Origin: Billgrantia gudaonensis
GTDB taxonomy: Bacteria; Pseudomonadota; Gammaproteobacteria; Pseudomonadales; Halomonadaceae
Length of the DNA stretch: 64,000 bases
Direction: 5' to 3'
Assembly: GCF_900100195.1 (NCBI RefSeq)
Contig: NZ_FNES01000004.1
Coordinates: 35,014-99,013 of the forward strand
Shown here: positions 27,828 through 36,520 of the stretch, piece by piece
How positions within the stretch are numbered: position 1 is the stretch's first letter
How the letters are laid out: each line of letters opens with the position of its first letter
Notes under the pieces: model-generated
What the model was told of the DNA's origin: nothing
What the model saw: only the letters and a program-made list of their open reading frames with translations
Database searches by the model: none
Translations under genes and position numbers: made by a program

Positions 27828-28348
27828 GACGACGGCTCGCTCATGGCACGGTGGCAGACCAGCAGCGCCCTGGCGATGTACTTCTCCACCGAAGAGACCG
27901 ACACATTCAGCGCTTCGGCGATCTCCCGATAGCTCAGGCCATCCAGGCGACACATCAGAAACGCCCGGCGCGGCTTATCGGGAAGCTCGTGGAGCAGCGC
28001 ATCGATCTCGACCAAGGCTTCGATGGTGAGCGCCTGCGCCTCCGGTGAAGGTGCCTGGGGCTCCGGAAGCAGGCTCAAGGTTTCCAGGTAGGCTGCCTCG
28101 ATGCGTCGACGACGGTAGAGATCGATCACCAGTCCCTTGGCGATCTGCGTCAGGAAGCGGCGCGACTGCCCGGGCTCAGGCGCTTCACCCCGGCGCAGTA
28201 CGCGCAGATAGGTATCGTGGGCCAGGTCCGCCGCGGTATGGGAACAACCCAGCCGGGCTCTCTGCCAGCGCCTCAGCCAGCCATGATGCTCGTTGTAGAG
28301 GGTATCGAAAGGCGTGCCTCGTCCCTGCGGTTGCTTGAGAGTGCCCAT
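27824..28348 (-). CDS. FecI-family ECF sigma factor (pair 1)
   Basis: 174 aa, sigma70 family extracytoplasmic-function factor. Region 2 is seen in HTAADLAHDTYLRVLRR with IAKGLVIDLYRRRRIE, and region 4 helix-turn-helix in LDGLSYREIAEALNVS. FecI factors direct RNA polymerase to the receptor and transport genes when the surface signal arrives. It heads a minus-strand operon fecI-fecR-receptor-fhuD-fhuB-fhuF-ABC. A Fur-like site lies 65-83 bp upstream, so iron starvation and ligand would both be needed. Confidence 0.9.
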   Translation of the reverse strand: MGTLKQPQGRGTPFDTLYNEHHGWLRRWQRARLGCSHTAADLAHDTYLRVLRRGEAPEPGQSRRFLTQIAKGLVIDLYRRRRIEAAYLETLSLLPEPQAPSPEAQALTIEALVEIDALLHELPDKPRRAFLMCRLDGLSYREIAEALNVSVSSVEKYIARALLVCHRAMSEPSS

Positions 28349-28412
28349 GACCCACCGTCATCGCATGATCCTGAGCGCCGTCAGCAGTGACGGCAACGCA
28401 ATTCAAGCACGC

Positions 28413-28431
28413 TAGATGATAATGTTTCACA
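28413..28431 (-). promoter_or_regulatory. Candidate Fur box before fecI pair 1
   Basis: The AT-rich block with core gatgataatgtttcac matches 11/19 Fur consensus positions and lies upstream of the sigma factor gene. Confidence 0.5.
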
Positions 28432-28471
28432 TTACAACCACGGCTTACCAATATCGGCGGAGACGGCCGGT

Positions 28472-29386
28472 TCAGGACGAGGCGTCTATCAGCACCGTCA
28501 CGAGAGACTCGGCTAAGCGCATCGCCGAGGGAATGGCACCGAAAACCCAGAAGTCAGCATCGAGCAGGGTGACGCTGCCTGCTCGAACGCTAGGTAGTTG
28601 TCCCCAGAGTTCGCTTCCCATGACCGCTGCCTGTGTAAGGCTCTTGCTCGGCAAATGCGACGTGTCAACAATGACGAAATGCGCGTCGATGTTGAATAGC
28701 TCACCGATGCCAACGATCGAAATCCCCCAGCGGCTGGACGGGCCATCCCAGGCGTTGCGCAGGCCGAGCCGCTCGAGCACGATGCCGGGCAGGCTGTTGC
28801 GCCCATAGATCCTGACGTGTCTCGCATCGAGGAACTGCACGAGCAACAATGGCTGCCGGAAGCTGGCCACCGTCTCATTGAGGCGGATCATGCGTTCTTC
28901 CGCATCGGCAATCAACCGGCGTGCCTCTGACTCTCGCTCCGTATGCGCCCCGAGTTCTTTGGTGAAGACTCGCATCTTCTTCCAGCCCGACAAGGGACGC
29001 CCATTGTAGGGGGAAAGCGCTGCCATGGGGGCGATGCTCGCGAGATCCTTCTTCAGATGGGTGTACTGCAGCGGGATCAGGATGGTCTCGAGATCGAGCG
29101 TGGACAGCAATTCCTTGTTGGGCTGCGGGTTAGACCCGATGTCCACCTGCTGTCCCGCTAGCAAGTCGTCTTCGGTCCAACTTTTGTAATTATCGACACC
29201 ACCCATGGCGACAGGAAATTCTGTCATCTCGATAAGCGTCTCCGCAATGGCAAAATCAAGCGTTGCAATGTACCCTGTTCCCTCACCTCGCTCACCCCAT
29301 GTTGGAAAAGCCGCCACCATGGTGACACTTGAAATGACAGCCATCATGGCATATTTTTTGATATAAAAAGCAATAAACTCGCTCAT
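28472..29386 (-). CDS. FhuD-like periplasmic siderophore-binding protein (3 of 3)
   Basis: 304 aa. A signal peptide (about 1-28, IKKYAMMAVISSVTMVAAF) precedes the FhuD pattern: LDFAIAETLIEM, LDLETILIPLQYTHL, VQFLDARHVRIYGRNSLPG and FGAIPSAMRLAESLVTVL. It follows the intact STN receptor in the second signalling operon (98 bp gap) and ends 124 bp before the first fecI gene. Its base composition is less GC-rich than its neighbours, as is the start of the receptor gene beside it. It presumably shares the FhuB/FhuC transporter with the other two binding proteins. Confidence 0.83.
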   Translation of the reverse strand: MSEFIAFYIKKYAMMAVISSVTMVAAFPTWGERGEGTGYIATLDFAIAETLIEMTEFPVAMGGVDNYKSWTEDDLLAGQQVDIGSNPQPNKELLSTLDLETILIPLQYTHLKKDLASIAPMAALSPYNGRPLSGWKKMRVFTKELGAHTERESEARRLIADAEERMIRLNETVASFRQPLLLVQFLDARHVRIYGRNSLPGIVLERLGLRNAWDGPSSRWGISIVGIGELFNIDAHFVIVDTSHLPSKSLTQAAVMGSELWGQLPSVRAGSVTLLDADFWVFGAIPSAMRLAESLVTVLIDASS

Positions 29387-29484
29387 TTTTACGCCTAACT
29401 CGGATCATTCAATCGATCACACAAGAATAGGAAAACCAGTACGAACGAGTTATCCGCACTGGCTTTATGGCTTGGCGTTATGAC

Positions 29485-31896
29485 TTAGTACTGGTAGCGC
29501 ATCGTCAGCATGAAGTTGCGAGGATCACCATAGTAATTATTGCGGGTATTAGCCCTCACTGTCTCAAAATATTTTTTATCCGTCAGGTTATTTCCTGTCA
29601 ACGAAAAATCTAGATTACGGTTTACTCGATAGCCGATCAGGCTGGAAATCGTCGTATATCCTCCTTGTTCCCAGCGCGTACCCATGGCTTCTGCGTAGAT
29701 GCTGCTGGAGTAGTTGAGGCCTGCCCCCACTCGCCATCCCCGATTTGGATTGTCGGAAAACCGGTAGCGAGTCCAAAGCTTCAGGTCGTGCTCCGGTGTA
29801 TCAGTAGAGAAAGGTTGCCCTTCCTGCTCCGGATCGTTGACGTATTCCGTCTGGGTATAGGCATACCCCGCCGAGATTTCCCAGCGCGGCATCAGACGAC
29901 CGGATATCTCTAGTTCAACCCCCTTGCTCTCTGCCTCGCCTTCGGCAATCGAGAAGGCCGGGTTGTCCGGATCGGCAATGCCACGATTTTTGTCGGTGAT
30001 CTGGAAGACCGCGGCATGCCAGTTGAATGTCCCGTTCATGTATTCCCCCTTCAAGCCCACCTCAAACTGTTGACCAGTTCTGGGATCGAGGAAATCGCCA
30101 TTCACCTTCTGCGAGCTCTGCGGCTGGAAGATTTCGGTATAGCTAGCGTAGGCCGAAACTCGATCATCGATGTCGTAGATCAGGCCAGCATAGGGCGTGA
30201 ATTCACTGTCGACTTCGAAGTTGTTGGCCGAATTCAATCTATCCTTTGACTCCCACCAGCTCACCTGGCCACCGGCAATCAAGGTAGTGTCCTCAATAAC
30301 GTCAAAGCGAAGCTGACTGTAAACGCTGGTTTCCTGCGTCTCTACATCCCGCGTATGGTTGACGTCAAATGTGGGCTTCGGGGTGTCAGGATCAGGATCC
30401 GCCAAGTTGCGCTGGATGAACTGTGGATCACCAGAGCCCCAGAAGGTCTGATCCTCGGTGACCCTATGGCTGGCGCCCATCATCAGGCCGTGGGTCTTCC
30501 CCGCCAGTTCGAACGGTGTGGAAAGCGTGGCATCGACAAAGTTATCTTCTCGAGGGTTGATGATACGCCATTGCCAGATATCGATATCGTCCGAATTGGA
30601 GGTCGGCGTGCTGACGCCGGCAGTGCTTTGCAGGGTATCGGTTTCACGCTCTATATGATTGGCGATCAGGCGAAAGCTTCCACCATTGTCGAGTTGGTGT
30701 TCCAACTCGGCGAAATAGCGTTCGATGCTCTCGTCCTTCACGTCCCAGAGCGACCCATGGTAGGTGGATCGATCGATGTCCAGCAGACTACCGTTGGCGA
30801 GTTGTGGTAGACCATAGTTGGGCCTGGAATCGCCGGATTGATCCATGAGGCCGACGGAAACGGTGGTGCGTGGAGTCAGATCGTACTCCAAGGTCCCGTA
30901 ACCGATGGTTTTGTCGGTATAAACATGGTCGATGAAATGGTGTCGATCATCGTACACGCCGACCAAGCGACCGCGGAGCCTGCCGGCATCGTCCAGTGCC
31001 CCGGTGACGTCGACCTCGCTGCGATAGGCATCCCAGGAGCCATAGGACAGAGTCGTCTGAAAGCCGAACTTTTCCTGGGCACGCTTGCGCGCCAAGTTGA
31101 CAGTACCACTGGGTTCGCCCGATCCTTGTATGAGTCCCCCTGGACCACGCAGAACCTCCACGCGATCCAGCACCGCAGTATCGAACATCGTGTCAGTTAC
31201 GCCGATAGCACTGTCGATAGGGGTTCCGTCGAGGAGCATCGTGTCAATTTCGTAGCCCCGCGAGCGGAAAATCGATGCCGTGGGGCCGAAGTTCCGCTTG
31301 GTGATACCCGTGGTACGAGTCAACACATCGTCCAGCGTCGTCATGTTCTGGTCGTTCATGCGCGCACGCGTGATGACACTGACAGATTGAGGCATCTCCT
31401 TGAGTGACAGCCCCTGTTTGCCGATCGTGACGCGGTTCGAAGTATATGAATCGCTGCCTTCGGTCAGGCTGCCTCTATAGCGCTCCGCCGCCACTTCGAT
31501 GGGTGATAATTCGACTTCATCGGGTAACTCCTCCAGCCGATAACTGCCATCGTTTCCCCTTTCAGCCGCAAGCCCCGTACCCGCCAGTAGCCGCTGCAGC
31601 CCCTCCTCCACGTCATGGCGCCCCTGCAGGCCTGGGCTACGACGCCCTTCCCCGAGTTCGCCGGCACCGCTGATCAGGATGCCCGACTGGGCGGCAAAGC
31701 GGTTGAGCGCCGTGCTGACCGGTCCTGCCGGAATGTCATACTGGCGCACTTGCGACTGGCTCGTCGGCTGGGCGATGGCCGCGGCCGGCCATAACGGCTG
31801 TACGATCACCCCCGCCGCCGCAAGGTGAATGGCCAGTGCCAGCATTCGCGGACGGGCACGCCGTCGCGGTTGGGTATCGGAATTGTGAAGCGTCAT
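29485..31896 (-). CDS. STN-type TonB-dependent siderophore receptor with signalling domain (FpvA/FhuE-like)
   Basis: 803 aa, intact. After a signal region (about 1-45, LALAIHLAAAGVIV) comes the STN domain (QYDIPAGPVSTALNRFAAQS, LQGRHDVEEGLQRLLAGT). A plug follows with LSLKEMPQSVSVITRARM, SRGYEIDTMLLDGTPI and LDRVEVLRGPGGLIQGSG, and the barrel ends in FMLTMRYQY. The STN domain tells the adjacent FecR that ligand is bound. A longer frame extends to 32232 but would run into the end of fecR; the ATG at 31896 (MTLHNSDTQP) has AAGGGG about 11 nt upstream. Pyoverdine- or coprogen-type ligands are possible; the exact one is unknown. Confidence 0.88.
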   Translation of the reverse strand: MTLHNSDTQPRRRARPRMLALAIHLAAAGVIVQPLWPAAAIAQPTSQSQVRQYDIPAGPVSTALNRFAAQSGILISGAGELGEGRRSPGLQGRHDVEEGLQRLLAGTGLAAERGNDGSYRLEELPDEVELSPIEVAAERYRGSLTEGSDSYTSNRVTIGKQGLSLKEMPQSVSVITRARMNDQNMTTLDDVLTRTTGITKRNFGPTASIFRSRGYEIDTMLLDGTPIDSAIGVTDTMFDTAVLDRVEVLRGPGGLIQGSGEPSGTVNLARKRAQEKFGFQTTLSYGSWDAYRSEVDVTGALDDAGRLRGRLVGVYDDRHHFIDHVYTDKTIGYGTLEYDLTPRTTVSVGLMDQSGDSRPNYGLPQLANGSLLDIDRSTYHGSLWDVKDESIERYFAELEHQLDNGGSFRLIANHIERETDTLQSTAGVSTPTSNSDDIDIWQWRIINPREDNFVDATLSTPFELAGKTHGLMMGASHRVTEDQTFWGSGDPQFIQRNLADPDPDTPKPTFDVNHTRDVETQETSVYSQLRFDVIEDTTLIAGGQVSWWESKDRLNSANNFEVDSEFTPYAGLIYDIDDRVSAYASYTEIFQPQSSQKVNGDFLDPRTGQQFEVGLKGEYMNGTFNWHAAVFQITDKNRGIADPDNPAFSIAEGEAESKGVELEISGRLMPRWEISAGYAYTQTEYVNDPEQEGQPFSTDTPEHDLKLWTRYRFSDNPNRGWRVGAGLNYSSSIYAEAMGTRWEQGGYTTISSLIGYRVNRNLDFSLTGNNLTDKKYFETVRANTRNNYYGDPRNFMLTMRYQY

Positions 31897-31991
31897 ATGG
31901 ATCGGTTCCCCTTGCTGCCGTTTTCGTGAGCTCGTACTCAGGAATCGAACCAGCCGGCAAAAAGGGAACCGGGCATGCGACATTTTTCTGT

Positions 31992-33005
31992 CTAGGGGGG
32001 CTCGGTCGGCTCGATCCTTATCCAGCCGGGCAGCACGCGACGGGCGCGCACTGGCAGCGCGCTTTCGACCATGCTCAGGGTACGTTCCAGGTCGTGCAGG
32101 GGGTAGGCACCCAGCAGGGTCAAGTCGGCAACGGCCGGGTCGACCTGAATCACCGATAGATGATGCGCGTCGAGCTGAGCGGCGAACCGGTCGAGCGGCA
32201 TCGACTCCGCCAGTAAGAGTCCGTCGACCCAAGCGGCACGTGCGCCCTCTGCCGCCGTTGGCGTGCCGATGTCGCGCGCGCTGTAGGCCACCTGCTGCCC
32301 TGCCTGCACGACCACTGGCGAAACAGCGGTCTCGTCTCTTTCATGGGGCTGGAGCGTCACCGCGCCCTCGAAGACGGCGAGCAGTTCGTCGCCGGTACGC
32401 TGCCGAACGCTGAAGCGAGTCCCCAATGGAGTCAGCCGGGCCTGCGTGGTATCGAGATGCAGGGGCCGCTCGGAATCCCTGGCGGTATCCACCAACACTC
32501 CTCCGCTCACCAGCACCAGCCGGCGCTGCGCGTCGTCATAGTCGACGTCGAGTGCCGACGCGCTGTTCAGCCAGACCTGGGTACCGTCTTCCAGCACGAT
32601 GCGAGCGATTTCACCGGTGCCGGTACGATGATCGGCTCCCCAGCGCTGCGCCATCTGCGGCAGCGGCGTGATCTGCCACAGCGCCCCAGCCAGCACGGCA
32701 ATCAGCGCCAGGCTGGCCAATCCGCCCAGCAGATGCCGCCGACCGCGGCGCCGCTGGCGAGCCTGACTGATGACTCCGGCGGCGGTCTGGCGCTCCGGTT
32801 CTTCCAACTGACCGGTGAAGCGCCGGCCGACGGCTTCCACCTGTTGCCAGGCCCAGCGGTGGGTGTCGCTGGCCTCGAGCCATGCCTGCCAACGCTCTTG
32901 CTGAGTCGGGGAGAACTCCCCAGCCTGCCACTCGGCAAACCAGTCGGCCGCCTCCGCCAGCGCTCGGCGCTTGGCCGTATCCTCGGAACAGGCGCTGCGG
33001 CCCAT
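31992..33005 (-). CDS. FecR-family anti-sigma/sigma regulator (pair 2)
   Basis: 337 aa, same layout as the first FecR: cytoplasmic N-terminus (ADWFAEWQAGEFS, WLEASDTHRWAWQQVEA), one membrane helix (about 92-110, LLGGLASLALIAVLAGAL), the periplasmic FecR domain (RIVLEDGTQVWLNSASAL, PLGTRFSVRQRTGDELLAVF), and a C-terminal STN-like part. The ATG at 33005 follows the sigma gene stop by one base. The downstream receptor has the matching STN domain and is intact, so this signalling set looks functional. Confidence 0.9.
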   Translation of the reverse strand: MGRSACSEDTAKRRALAEAADWFAEWQAGEFSPTQQERWQAWLEASDTHRWAWQQVEAVGRRFTGQLEEPERQTAAGVISQARQRRRGRRHLLGGLASLALIAVLAGALWQITPLPQMAQRWGADHRTGTGEIARIVLEDGTQVWLNSASALDVDYDDAQRRLVLVSGGVLVDTARDSERPLHLDTTQARLTPLGTRFSVRQRTGDELLAVFEGAVTLQPHERDETAVSPVVVQAGQQVAYSARDIGTPTAAEGARAAWVDGLLLAESMPLDRFAAQLDAHHLSVIQVDPAVADLTLLGAYPLHDLERTLSMVESALPVRARRVLPGWIRIEPTEPP

Positions 33006-33006
33006 G

Positions 33007-33558
33007 TCAGAGACTCGCCTCGAAGCCCGCCTCGATCAGTGCGCACTGCAGCATGGCCTGGGCCATGTACTTCTTCACCATGCGTTCGGAAACGCTCAGT
33101 TCCACAGCGATCTGTCGATAGGGCTTGCCTTGCAGCTGAGACCCCAGAAAGGCAGCGGCCACCTTCTCGGGAAGTCGCTCCAGCATGCGGTCGATCTCGC
33201 ACAGCGTCTCGATGACGATCTGCTCGTGCTCGACGGAAGGCAGGCGAGCCTCGCCATGAACCGCCAGGGTTTCCTGCCAGGCGCGTTCGATGTCGAGCCG
33301 ACGCCAGTGATCCACGCACAACCCCTTGGCCATGCGGCTGAGGTAGGCGCGCGCCCCTTCGTCACTGTCGAAGCGGCGAGGCGTCTTGAGCAACCGCAGG
33401 AAGGCATCCTGGGCCAGGTCGGCCGCCGTATCGCCGCAACCCAGCCGACCGCGCAACAAGTTCTGCAGCCATGGGTGGTGCTGCCGGTAGAGCCGACCGA
33501 GGGAGCTTCGGCTACCAGTGTGATACGCAATGGGCGCGTCCGGCCGAGATGCCGTCAT
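33007..33558 (-). CDS. FecI-family ECF sigma factor (pair 2)
   Basis: 183 aa from the ATG at 33558 (MTASRPDAPIAYHTG); the open frame reaches 33678 but would cover a Fur-like site. Sigma region 2 is seen in DTAADLAQDAFLRLLKTP and MAKGLCVDHWRRLDIE, and region 4 in LQGKPYRQIAVELSVSERMV. It heads the operon fecI-fecR-receptor-fhuD(3). The Fur-like site 24 bp upstream of its ATG suggests iron repression. Confidence 0.9.
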   Translation of the reverse strand: MTASRPDAPIAYHTGSRSSLGRLYRQHHPWLQNLLRGRLGCGDTAADLAQDAFLRLLKTPRRFDSDEGARAYLSRMAKGLCVDHWRRLDIERAWQETLAVHGEARLPSVEHEQIVIETLCEIDRMLERLPEKVAAAFLGSQLQGKPYRQIAVELSVSERMVKKYMAQAMLQCALIEAGFEASL

Positions 33559-33581
33559 GAGGGAAGTCCGCGTCTCTCGCA

Positions 33582-33600
33582 GCAAATAATAATGATTCTT
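33582..33600 (-). promoter_or_regulatory. Candidate Fur box before fecI pair 2
   Basis: The block gcaaataataatgattctt matches 13/19 Fur consensus positions and lies 24 bp before the sigma factor start. Confidence 0.6.
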
Positions 33601-33679
33601 TTTAAAAACCGAGCGACTGTCAACGTCTCGTTCGTTCCGCTTCGAGGCATTTGACATCTCAACGCACACCATGCACAAT

Positions 33680-33698
33680 GAAAATCAATCTCATTGAG
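33680..33698 (+). promoter_or_regulatory. Candidate Fur box before the six-cysteine protein
   Basis: gaaaatcaatctcattgag matches 11/19 Fur consensus positions, 18 bp before the gene start. It lies back to back with the site for the divergent fecI gene. Confidence 0.5.
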
Positions 33699-33715
33699 AT
33701 TAGTCATGGTGCCCT

Positions 33716-34117
33716 ATGAACACGGAACGCTCCCAGCTCTACTACAATTGCGTCTTCCTGCACGTCTCTTTCCAGGCCATCCAGCACTCCATGGCGGGCA
33801 AGAAGAACGACTCGCTGCCGTGTTGGCTCGACACCAACCTGATCGGGATGCTGTCGCGGGAGTTGCACAACTGCCGTGAACAGGCAGCGCCTTTCGCCGA
33901 TACCCGGGAAGCCCTCGACACGGCCATCTACCACTGCGGCCTGTTGCTGGCCCAGTGCCCGGGCTCCCTGAACAGCCAACTCTGCCACCATCATCTCGAT
34001 GCCATCATGGCGCCTCTCAAGGAAGCCATGACGCGACTCTCGGGCAACGTCAACCGCGCTTCCGCCAGTACTGCGCCATCACCCGGCCAACGCCTGCGCA
34101 GTTGGTTGAGGTGGTAA
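33716..34117 (+). CDS. Small cysteine-rich protein of unknown function, probably iron-regulated
   Basis: 133 aa that I do not recognise. There is no signal peptide and no clear membrane segment, so it is probably cytoplasmic. It has six cysteines (12, 36, 53, 74, 81, 90) and a CHHH cluster (90-93), and a basic, serine-rich tail. Predicted structure looks largely helical. No strong ribosome-binding site precedes the ATG. It has a Fur-like site directly upstream and is followed after 96 bp by fhuC in the same direction, so it belongs to the iron response. A metal-binding or redox role would fit the cysteines but is only a guess. Confidence 0.6.
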   Translation: MNTERSQLYYNCVFLHVSFQAIQHSMAGKKNDSLPCWLDTNLIGMLSRELHNCREQAAPFADTREALDTAIYHCGLLLAQCPGSLNSQLCHHHLDAIMAPLKEAMTRLSGNVNRASASTAPSPGQRLRSWLRW

Positions 34118-34152
34118 TGACGTACTGAGGGTTGCCAAAGGCTCACTCGGTA

Positions 34153-34171
34153 GATAAGAACAACGATTCTC
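34153..34171 (+). promoter_or_regulatory. Candidate Fur box before fhuC
   Basis: gataagaacaacgattctc matches 13/19 Fur consensus positions, 42 bp before the fhuC start. Confidence 0.6.
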
Positions 34172-34213
34172 GTTTACCCTATAGGCATCGACACTCCGTG
34201 CAAGGAACCCAGC

Positions 34214-34981
34214 ATGTTCGAGGTCAAGGGCGCTACCTTCGAGGTCAACGGCACCTGTCTGCTCCATCCCGTCAAACACCGCTTCGAGGAAGGCAAGATC
34301 TACGGTCTGATCGGCCACAACGGCTCCGGGAAATCGACCCTGATCAAACTGCTCGCCCAGCAACAGCCAGTGAGCCAAGGGAAAATACTGCTCGACGAAC
34401 GATCGCTGAGCGACTGGGGTCAGCGTGAGTTCGCTCGCCGAGTCGCTTATCTGCCGCAGCATTTGCCCAGTGCAGAGAACCTAACCGGGCGCGAGCTGAT
34501 CGGATTCGGCCGCTATCCTTGGCACGGCCTGCTGGGTCGCCATACGCCCGAAGACACGGCAGCCGTCGAACGAGCCATCGAGCTCAGCCATACTCAGGAC
34601 TTCGCCGACCGTCTGGTGGACACCCTCTCCGGCGGCGAACGCCAGCGTGTATGGCTGGCCATGCTGCTGGCCCAGGAGAGCCAGTTCCTGCTGCTCGACG
34701 AACCGCTGGCCGCGCTGGATATCTCCCATCAAATGGAAGTGCTGGCACTGATCCGCAAGCTGTGCGACGAGTTGAAGCTGTGCGTGATCATCGTGTTGCA
34801 CGACATCAACATGGCCTCGCGCTACTGCGACGAACTGCTCGCGCTTCACACTGGACGAGTACTGGCCCATGGCTCCCCCGAGGAAATGATGACCGACGCC
34901 ACCCTGGAGGCCATCTACGGCCTACCCATGCAGGTCATGCCGCACCCCAACGGCGAGCACCGTATCGCCGTGGCGTGCTAG
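34214..34981 (+). CDS. fhuC: Ferric hydroxamate ABC transporter ATPase FhuC
   Basis: 255 aa cytoplasmic ATPase of the iron-chelate uptake family. Walker A GHNGSGKST (34-42), Q-loop YLPQHL, signature LSGGERQ (138-144), Walker B LLLDEP (159-164) and the switch histidine in VLHDINMA are all present. It powers FhuB. It is the only FhuC-type ATPase in the window and is separated from fhuB by two signalling operons, an unusual split for an fhu system. Its own Fur-like site suggests a separate transcript. Confidence 0.92.
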   Translation: MFEVKGATFEVNGTCLLHPVKHRFEEGKIYGLIGHNGSGKSTLIKLLAQQQPVSQGKILLDERSLSDWGQREFARRVAYLPQHLPSAENLTGRELIGFGRYPWHGLLGRHTPEDTAAVERAIELSHTQDFADRLVDTLSGGERQRVWLAMLLAQESQFLLLDEPLAALDISHQMEVLALIRKLCDELKLCVIIVLHDINMASRYCDELLALHTGRVLAHGSPEEMMTDATLEAIYGLPMQVMPHPNGEHRIAVAC

Positions 34982-35095
34982 ACCCTTGAACGCAAGAGTT
35001 TCTGCCCCACCCTTGCCGAGCCGTACCGCATCACCCAGGCGTCCAAGAGTCCGGCTCTGAGCTTCTGGCGTTTCCGGCGATCCCATGCCTGGCAA

Positions 35096-35506
35096 TCAGC
35101 CCAAGCCGTGCAGAAGCAGATCCTGCGTCAATGGCGCCACAGTCAATCGCAGCGCTTCGCGTCGCTCGACCCAACGTATCTCAGCGATCTCCGCCGCCGC
35201 CGCGACACGCTCATCGGTCACCAGCCGAAACAGATGGGCCTCTACCTCATACCCTGCCTCATTGGCAGCGGGAGCACGACGAACGCCGCACTCCGTCAAC
35301 CGGTCGGGCTGGACCCGAAGCCCCAGTTCCTCCGCGAGCTCGCGACAGAGTGCCGATTCCGCTGCTTCACCCGCTTCCATCTTGCCTCCCGGCTGCATGA
35401 AGAAACGGGTATGCCGCTTACGTACCAGAAGCCATCGCTGTCGTGAGTCGAGCACCACGGCGGCAGCGATGCGAATCAACCGTGACGCATCGATATCGTC
35501 GAACAC
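35096..35506 (-). CDS. NUDIX hydrolase
   Basis: 136 aa. The NUDIX box Gx5Ex7REUxEExGU is complete: GKMEAGE, then RELAEELGL, at about residues 41-63. These enzymes cleave nucleoside diphosphates linked to another group, often damaged nucleotides. The start is GTG at 35506, preceded by a purine-rich stretch. It lies 27 bp after nrdF on the same strand, so it may be the last gene of the nrd operon and act on the nucleotide pool, but this is inferred from position. Substrate unknown. Confidence 0.8.
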   Translation of the reverse strand: MFDDIDASRLIRIAAAVVLDSRQRWLLVRKRHTRFFMQPGGKMEAGEAAESALCRELAEELGLRVQPDRLTECGVRRAPAANEAGYEVEAHLFRLVTDERVAAAAEIAEIRWVERREALRLTVAPLTQDLLLHGLG

Positions 35507-35533
35507 GATCGTTCTCGTCCCTCTTGCATGCCG

Positions 35534-36520
<987 letters not shown>

